Positions 56,999 to 64,000 of a stretch of DNA of 64,000 nt are shown here, piece by piece. The stretch is from Brasenia schreberi (Eukaryota > Streptophyta > Magnoliopsida > Nymphaeales > Cabombaceae): positions 4,984,001-5,048,000 of the forward strand of contig JAYKKT010000048.1 of the NCBI GenBank assembly GCA_036023115.1, given 5' to 3'. The notes beneath the pieces were generated by a model. That model was not told the origin of the DNA and ran no database searches. It saw nothing but the letters and a program-made list of their open reading frames with translations. The stretch's first letter is position 1, and every line of letters starts with the position of its first letter. The translations under genes were made by a program, and so were the position numbers.

Positions 56999-59040
56999 CC
57001 AATTCCCAAACTTGATTTTTGTCAATGGATTCAATTTCCTTATCCATAGTTTTTTCCTAGTCTAACGATTCAGATGAGTCAATGGCCTACTAATATGTCA
57101 AGTTATTAGTCAACTCATTTAAATCCATCAAATTTCACACTTCCTCTAAAAGATAAGTATGATAATCTTTTAAGTAGGATGGTTTGATCCTAGGTCTTTT
57201 ATGTCAACTTATAATTTCAGTTTATTGAGGAAAATTATCATTATCTATGCATTCAAATGATGATAGATCTAGATCTAGTAGATCATCAACACATTCATCA
57301 TCATTCTCAAGGATGTCATTCTTAATCTCTTCTAAGAATTTAACATCTATGTATTTTGTTAATCCATGGTCCTTGTGATAAAACCGATATCCTTTAGAAC
57401 CTTTAGGACATCTAATGAAAATACATCTCAAGGACCTACTGTCAACTTTATTCCAAAACTGATCAAGGATTTTCACATGTGGGATAAATTCCTCCTAAGA
57501 TGACCTAGATTTTGTTTTCTTTCAAATCACATCTCATATGGTATAGAGAATGCAACCTTATAAGATACTCTATTTAGTATATACATTACTGTACTTACCG
57601 CTTCTCTAAAAAATACCCTTGATAGAAAAACATCTATTAACATATAGCTCATCATATTTAGTAAGGCCTTATTATATCTTTCTGCTATACCATTTTGCTG
57701 AGGTATCTTGGGTATTGTATTTTCTTTTGAAATATCATATCAAAGTCTTTATAGTATCTTAAATTTTTTGTAGAAGTGTACTCTCCACCTCGATTAGATC
57801 TTAAGACTTTGATTGTATCACCTAGTTGGTTCTCAACTTCTGCTTATATTCTTTGAATACCTAAAATGTCTTGGATTTATATGCTAAAAGATCTATATAT
57901 GTATATCTCAAATAATCATCGATAAAGATTATAACATAAACCTTACCTCAATGTCCACATATATCAGTGTAAATGACTTCTAATAGGGTTGTTGTCCTAG
58001 TTATGTCTTTTAGAAATATTTTTCTTATCATTTTCTTTTATATATAGGCTTAACACTTACTAAAAGTATTTTCTTAAAAACCAGACAACAAGTCAAAGTT
58101 GGATAATTTTCTTTAACTTTTTCATACTTATATATCCTAGGTATTTATGCAATACATTCACATCAACATTAAAGGCAAAATCTATATAACCAGAAAAACC
58201 ATCATTTTCATTGATGTTTAATTTGAAAAATCAATGCTCCACATCAAACAATCAAGAGAAAGCTATCATTCCAAGCTTCCTCACAATTACCTTATTAGGT
58301 ACAAACCTGACTTCAAAACCTTTCTTAACTAAGGGAAGGATCGAAACTAAATTGTACCTTATAGATTGTATGATTAATACATCGATTAATAGCACCGGTG
58401 TGTCATGTATATATATCCTAAAAGATTCAACCCTAAGGACATCTAAGAAAATGTTATTCCCCATATATATACGATGTTCCACTGGTTTATATTTCTTTAA
58501 GCTCCCCTTCCTTTCTCTTACATATATGTTGCACTTGAATCAATCCACCAACCATTTACTGAGCAATCCATATAAAGGCATTCTAAAACCACACATATTA
58601 TGTCTTACTTTTCCGTTTAGCCATGTTGTTGGGAGTTCCCACTGTTAGTCTTTTTATTATGATAATCTCTCTTGAAGTGCCCTATTTTTCCACATTTGAA
58701 GTACTTGACCCAAGAAGCGGTTTCTTGCGATTTCTTAAAAAATTGTCCGCCTTTCTTACTTGGCAGCCATACCTATGGCCTCGTCATTGACTCGGATGAA
58801 TTTTGAGAGAAGAGTCGCATTCTTCTTCGTCTTCTTGAGAGACTTCCCATATTGAATGTGGGGCCTATGTATAATTTTTATGAAAGAGTGTCTTTCTTTT
58901 TTAATAAGAGATGGTAAACCTGAAACAACGGAACAAAGAATGCCAACTCCTCTATTTATTTTCTTAATTATTATTTTCAAACATTCTACTTAATCCAATT
59001 TAATGAAATAGCATTGAAGTCCTTGTCTTAATGAACATTC
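56999..59040 (-). pseudogene. Copia integrase to gag, second copy
   Basis: Minus strand, in order from 59040: gag C-terminal piece (58980-58756), zinc-knuckle remnant near 58640-58710 reading FKCGKIGHFKRDY (first and last Cys lost), protease/GAG-pre-integrase region (58482-58252 reads SIRYNLVSILPLVKKGFEVR), integrase at about 57500-58150 and the integrase-RT linker at 57476-57222 (LRCIFIRCPKGSKGYRFYHK). It joins the RT at 54398 once solo LTR 2 is removed. The 5' LTR and gag start are missing; similarity stops near 59040. Confidence 0.8.
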
Positions 59041-59590
59041 ATTTCAAGTGGCAAAATATCATCTAATGTTGTGATTAAATTCCTACCTAGTTGTGCTCAA
59101 GGCGATAACCCTCCTAGCAATGTTCTCGACTCAACTCCCTGGGCGTCATACCTGTTTCAACCTCCCATTGTAACCCCAAAAAGAAGTTCCATCCTAGTTG
59201 TTTTAGTTTCATTTAGTGATTCAAAAGCAATCATTTGGCTCTATAAAATTCAAAACTTATGAAGGATTATGCAGTTTTATCTCCTCATAGATATTCATGG
59301 GACTCCTTATACAACAATGTGGTAAGAGTGTGATTACTACACCTCATTTTTCTATTCACACATTGTATTCGCCTTTTGTTTCCAAACTACGCTTCCCATT
59401 ACTCTACAGTATCTCTCCCTCCGTCTACGCCTCTCTCCCAACCCCTCTTGCACGTAAACCTTAACCCACCTCTCAAACCCTCTTTCTTTGCTCTCAATCT
59501 CTCTTTGTACTAATAAGATCGCCCTTCAAAATCATCTCTCCCTATTTGTGTTCTTACTCTCTCTTTATTTAAATATGTGTCGAATTGTGG
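59041..59590. other. Unassigned spacer
   Basis: Contains a CT-rich stretch at about 59400-59580. No gene recognised. Confidence 0.4.
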
Positions 59591-59599
59591 TGAAATTTG

Positions 59600-59887
59600 T
59601 TCCATTAGTCAGATGAATAGGACATAGTTTGTGTATCTTCAGTAAGAGAGTGACTACTCATGAAGTGCATGTTTGATAAAGAGCTAGACACATATGAGAA
59701 GCATCTCTTGAGGGTGCCAACATTTGAAAGGCCAAAGGGAATATCATAGTAAAAACAATCTTATGCTTGTCTTTTACACATAATTTAATCTAGTTATATG
59801 CCCAATACTAATCCAAAAAAGAAAGCACACCATTTGAAGTTGTGTTGTCAAGTATTGTGTCTATGTTTGACAAAGGAAAACCATCTT
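59600..59887 (-). pseudogene. Gypsy reverse transcriptase, downstream part
   Basis: The minus strand from 59887 reads DGFPLSNIDTILDNTTSNGV, LSFLD-stop-Y and DKHKIVFTMIFPLAFQ. This corresponds to the Gypsy RT block (P-L-P-x-I-D-x-L-x-D ... F-S-x-L-D-x-x-x-G-Y ... D-x-x-K-T-A-F-x-T). The preceding part of the same RT lies beyond the solo LTR at 61480-61690. Confidence 0.75.
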
Positions 59888-61474
59888 TGTGAACACCCAA
59901 AATTTCCTTGAACCTCAAAATGAGATATACTTCCAAGCCCCACCACAATAATTTCGAACTTTTACAAAATCCAAAAAAACAACCATTTTACCCTAAAGGT
60001 GGTATTGGCGAAATTTCATTGGTTCAACTATGATTTCTTTAAGAAAGGGGTTGTAGAAGTCAAAATGAGGCATTTTACATCCAAAATAAGTGTAAATACA
60101 AAATCTTTATAAAATAACTATTTTACCCCTATAAAATATTTAAATTAAGAAGACAAAAACTAGAACAAACATGGAGGACAAAAAAGCAGAACCTTAGAAA
60201 CTCTAAAGACTCAGGTTCAACCGAGAAAGATCCTACACCAAGTGACCCTACACCTATTAGAAGGTTAAAGCAGTCTAAAAAGGTTAAAGAGGTCAACCCA
60301 CAAAACTGAAAAGGTTAAAAGCGTTACCACCGACTACCAAGAGTGCCACCGCTAGACACCACCTGATACCATCGAACAACACCTCACACGCCACCACATG
60401 CTGGAAAGCAGCACCCACACTTTGGCGTGCATGCACAAAATATAGGTCCCACGCGCCAATGCGTGCGCCAATGAACTTCTTACATTGTCTAGCTCCTCTA
60501 ACTCTCTTCCCACATGCCACACGTGTGCAACTTCTCATCCCACGTGTGGATGTCCCCCAACAATTGTGCAACATAGCTAGTCCCTTGATGGATTAGATTT
60601 TGATTCAGATCAAGTCCAATAACTTGATAAAAATCTGGTTTGGTTTGGTGCCTACAAATAAGATACTTTAGTCATCCAAAAAAAGGGGCCCAAGAGTGAG
60701 AGACCTAGCCAAAGAGGATGTGAGAGAGCTCATTCCTAGTCCAAGAAAGAGTTTATCCAAGGAAGAGAGATAAAGGGAGAGATATGGAGAAAGAAGGCTT
60801 TAAGCCACCCCCCTTGACCACTTTTCTTATTCCATTTCTATTATAAGCTTTTAGTTCTTGCCTCCAACCATTATATTTCAATAGTAAACAACCATTTTTC
60901 GTGGAATATCATTACAAAAGGGAGGGATGCCACAATCCGAAGATGCGAAGAAAAGGGGTATAGGTGAGAGGAATTCGCTAACTCAACTTTTATGGTATAT
61001 CTTATATGTTCTCATCTTTTTTATGCTTATATATATTATATCTCCTCTTTCCTTTCTTCGGTGGATTGATTGCCTCTAACTCAACTCAAGAAGCCATAAG
61101 ACGGACATAATATCTATGATTACATTCGATGACATGAGTATGTAATTACTCTTATGGTAGATTAATCACTCATAAGTTTATGTTGGAGAGGACATTAGGC
61201 TATGATCACATATATTTCTCAAGCAAGCAATCCTCTTAAAGAGAGATCAAAATCATTTTACAAAAAATACATATTCTAAAATCACTCCTCCTAAGCATGT
61301 ATACTGATCATTGAGTGCCAATTCGAGAAGGTGTATGTCGATAAGAACTTATTTTCTCATAAATCACCGAATAGTTAGATAAATCTCTTTACTAGTTTGA
61401 GTAAACTTGCTAACATGCTTTTCACATCTTTTACAACATTTAAGTCCATATAAGACCGAAAAAATTTGTTTATA
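59888..61474 (+). mobile_element. Solo LTR, copy 3 (internally shortened)
   Basis: 1.59 kb, from TGTGAACACCC to TTTATA, flanked by ATCTT (59883-59887) and ATCTC (61475-61479), one mismatch. It shares start, end and the block near 61310 (TTGAGTGCCAATTCGAGAAG) with copies 1 and 2 but is about 1 kb shorter. It splits a Gypsy reverse transcriptase. Its middle contains a GC-richer segment (60330-60560) not obvious in the other copies. Confidence 0.75.
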
Positions 61475-61479
61475 ATCTC

Positions 61480-61690
61480 TTCGAGTAGTCTTATTCAAAT
61501 TTCTAAAATCATTATAGACTTTGAACTTTCCATTGGGTTTCTTGATTGTACTATATTGGATAACAAAGTAGAAATGTCAATAGGCCTTATGAGTGTGGCC
61601 TTAATCATCTCTTGGAAACACTCTTCAACTTGCAAGTAAATTTAGGCTGATTTTCCTAAGTTCTTATATGATTGGTCCGAAAGACTTACC
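61480..61690 (-). pseudogene. Gypsy reverse transcriptase, upstream part
   Basis: The minus strand reads QEMIKATLIRPIDISTLLSN, then, one frame over, STIKKPNGKFKVYNDFRNLN. This is the start of a Gypsy RT (I-R-x-S-x-S-P-x-x-x-x-x-x-x-V-x-K-K-x-G-x-x-R-x-x-x-D-x-R-x-L-N). It joins the piece at 59887 across the solo LTR. Confidence 0.75.
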
Positions 61691-63317
61691 TAGGATGAGA
61701 AGATGTTCATTCACGATTACACTTAGAACCTAGAAACTAAACTATAGAAGGAAAACCTGAAATTTGAGGATGTTTTATGTATTTTTATGTGTACCTCCAT
61801 TATATAGAGTTGTAGAGGTGGTTTAAGGGGAGTTGAGTTCTATTAGCTTCCTTTCTTGATGTAAAATCTTTTTTTACCACTAATTGTTATTTTAATAGGT
61901 TTATCCTAGGCACAACCACTACTTACCCTTGTCATCAATCTTTCCACTTTCATGGGTCTCTTCGGTTTTCTTCTGGAGCTCTTTGTAATGGATCAATTTT
62001 AGCATGAACACTCTCCTCCTAGAACTCAATTATGAATTTATTGAGGAAATAAGTCATAATATATTGTTTGAAGCAAAAAATCTTGATGCAACTTTCAAGC
62101 ACAATCACTTGAGAATATTATTTTGCCATGAGGTGTTCAATAGCTGCTTTATAAAAGGAATTCAAATTCCCATTTGTCTTCTAAAGTTAGCTTTGTAGAT
62201 TGCTTATCCTCATTTTTCTCTCTTCCTCTACTCATTTTTCATAGATTCACTTACTCCTATCTCTCATTCAATACTACTTCTTGCAGCTCCTTTTGAGGAT
62301 GGCCTAAACAATTTTCAAATTTAATCTTCTTTGCCCTTAACTAGGGAAGAATTTGTTGATCCTCGATGTTTTAATCTTATTTGTTCTTGTCTATCCATTG
62401 ACAAACTTTACATGAACTAGCTTAATCAGGTGAGAGAGAGCACAAATCCCAACTCCAACTTGAGTAGGGCTTCTATGAAATATCAAGGATATTGCTCTAG
62501 TCATCCACTTTGACAGTAAGCTATCACATTCATTCTTGGTCTTGTGGGTCTCTCAAAATAATGAATTCTAGTTCTCATTTGGGATGATGTCTCCAATACA
62601 GTACTGGGCATGTGGGTGATTACTAATTTTCCTATTGATGGTGTTTAAAGGCTATTTGGTTTTAGCCAAAAGTTCATTGTTCTAAAGTTTACATTAGAAT
62701 TGTATTTGGGATGACTTTATTAGAAGTACATAAAGATAAGACTTATATCTAATGAAGAGAGCATCATGCTTTTTGATGCTATGATTTTGTGAATTTATTG
62801 CCTACATTTACATAACCAAGTTGAAAAGAGAACTCTCTTAATGTATTTTTGCAATAATACCTAGGTCAAAACTACCATTGACCTCTTTCTTCCCAACAAC
62901 GAAGTATAATTCAATGATTTTTTCTCTCAAAGCACTTTAGAAGGGTCCTCCCACTTGATAGGTGGCCTGCTATGGTTCCTCCTACTATAGGTTCGTTTTA
63001 TAGAATTTAGAAAATTTAACACATACAACCTATTATTAAAATCTGCTTTAGAGGAGCCTTATGTCATCTCTCAATCCTAATGATTCCTTTTGAGGCAATT
63101 GTGTTGAGGCTTCTTTCCATCCAATGTTGACAATCACAATCTATTCCATTTATACTTTGGGCAGCTCACATCACAACCGTGATACATCAAATTGACAATT
63201 TCTGTTTTGTAGATATGAGAAAACTTTTGTACCAAGGATGCTGCTATTTGGGATGCTCGAATAATTTTTAGTAAGAATACTATCAAACCTTACTATCCTC
63301 ACAGCTTGGCTAAGTAC
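61691..63317. other. Unassigned AT-rich sequence
   Basis: It may hold further decayed parts of the minus-strand Gypsy element (protease or gag), but I could not identify any motif with confidence. Confidence 0.35.
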
Positions 63318-64000
63318 TGTAAACACTTAAAATTTTTCTAAAAAAATATTGTTTCAAAAATTGGTCTTAAGAAGTCAATTTCAAAGCACATAGAGTGGTA
63401 TCTTAAGTCTTGATTTTTCACAAAATTGAGCTCTCACAAAAATCAACTTGAGATGGTTTTAAGAAGAGAAAAGAGTATGCAAGCTTGTCTTATTGTAAGT
63501 CAAATTTGATAGAGCCACCAGATCCACCTTGAAAGAAAACAAATAGAGATTGTGTTCATGAAACATATCCATGTCCACTTCACCAATACATTTAAATGGA
63601 GATATTACAAGGAAAAAAAGTGGGGTCCAACTTGAAGACTTGGTAGCAGCAATACAACATCACAATAGACCCCAAAATTCATCCATGAGCCCAAATAAAC
63701 CCCTCCTAAAAAAGTCCTAGCCTAGTTGCACCTATTCGGTTCTACCTGCGCTCTCAGATGAAACCTTGTTTCTTTATGCGGCCGGCCTTCCACCTAAGTT
63801 GAGTTGAGCCAAAATTATTTTACATGTATCCATGTATCCATGAAGTTGTATTAAAATTTTTTTATATATTGGATACATAATATGGGTCAACTTTTATTAT
63901 GCATACCAAGTGTATGATGAAAGCATGCTATGTACATATGAATTTTGAAATATATGTATGCATTTATGCACATATAATGTACTAAACATGGGTTTTACAT
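63318..64000 (+). mobile_element. Probable start of a fourth solo-LTR-family copy
   Basis: TGTAAACACTTAAAATTTTTC matches the family start (TGTAAACACCCAAAAATTTT) with few changes. The rest runs to the window edge without an end or clear internal landmarks, so the call rests on the first 30 or so bases. Confidence 0.4.

Noticed and set aside
1..64000. tRNA, rRNA, CRISPR or prokaryotic operon features
   Set aside because: No cloverleaf with the conserved B box, no rRNA landmark and no regularly spaced repeat array was seen. The only tRNA-like word is the retroelement primer site.

Overview
This window looks like nuclear DNA from a flowering plant. It is AT-rich, has introns with GT..AG borders, and carries a DYW-type pentatricopeptide gene and an ETO1-like BTB/TPR gene, both plant-specific families. 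It is also packed with nested Copia, Gypsy, RTE-type LINE, MULE and hAT remnants. I cannot name the species. All calls come from reading the sequence; no database search was run.

Only two ordinary host genes are well supported. (1) An intronless DYW PPR gene at 10930-12786 (+) is intact. (2) An ETO1/EOL-like gene at 44500-50136 (+) has five recognisable exons. Its second exon carries a cluster of frameshifts and lacks two protein blocks, so as assembled it cannot make a full-length protein. A B3 (REM-like) gene fragment lies at 15979-16625 (+).

The rest is mostly transposon archaeology. 3.5-10.2 kb: a decayed plant-mobile-domain (PMD) sequence (+) beside a decayed MULE/FAR1-like transposase (-), the latter split by a 2.66 kb solo LTR. 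14.9-17.4 kb: three tiny RTE-LINE insertions. 18.46-22.21 kb: a small LTR retrotransposon with target duplication, primer site and polypurine tract, carrying intronless fragments of two host genes, zeaxanthin epoxidase and a Der/EngA-like GTPase. 23.8-33.8 kb: two RTE LINEs in opposite orientation forming a 1.55 kb foldback, plus a Copia element. A single 3.85 kb inversion bounded by an inverted 7-mer appears to have scrambled the second LINE and the Copia. 35.2-36.6 kb: three tandem units of unknown nature. 37.5-41.0 kb: more RTE 3' fragments. 51-64 kb: a hAT fragment, a Copia (-) split by a second solo LTR, a Gypsy reverse transcriptase (-) split by a third, and the start of a probable fourth LTR copy at the window edge.

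The most unusual items are the gene-capturing retroelement, the reconstructed inversion, the ultra-short LINE insertions with perfect target duplications, and the LTR family with apparent TG..TA ends. No bacterial-type operon, CRISPR array, rRNA or tRNA gene was seen. Many borders inside decayed elements are approximate.
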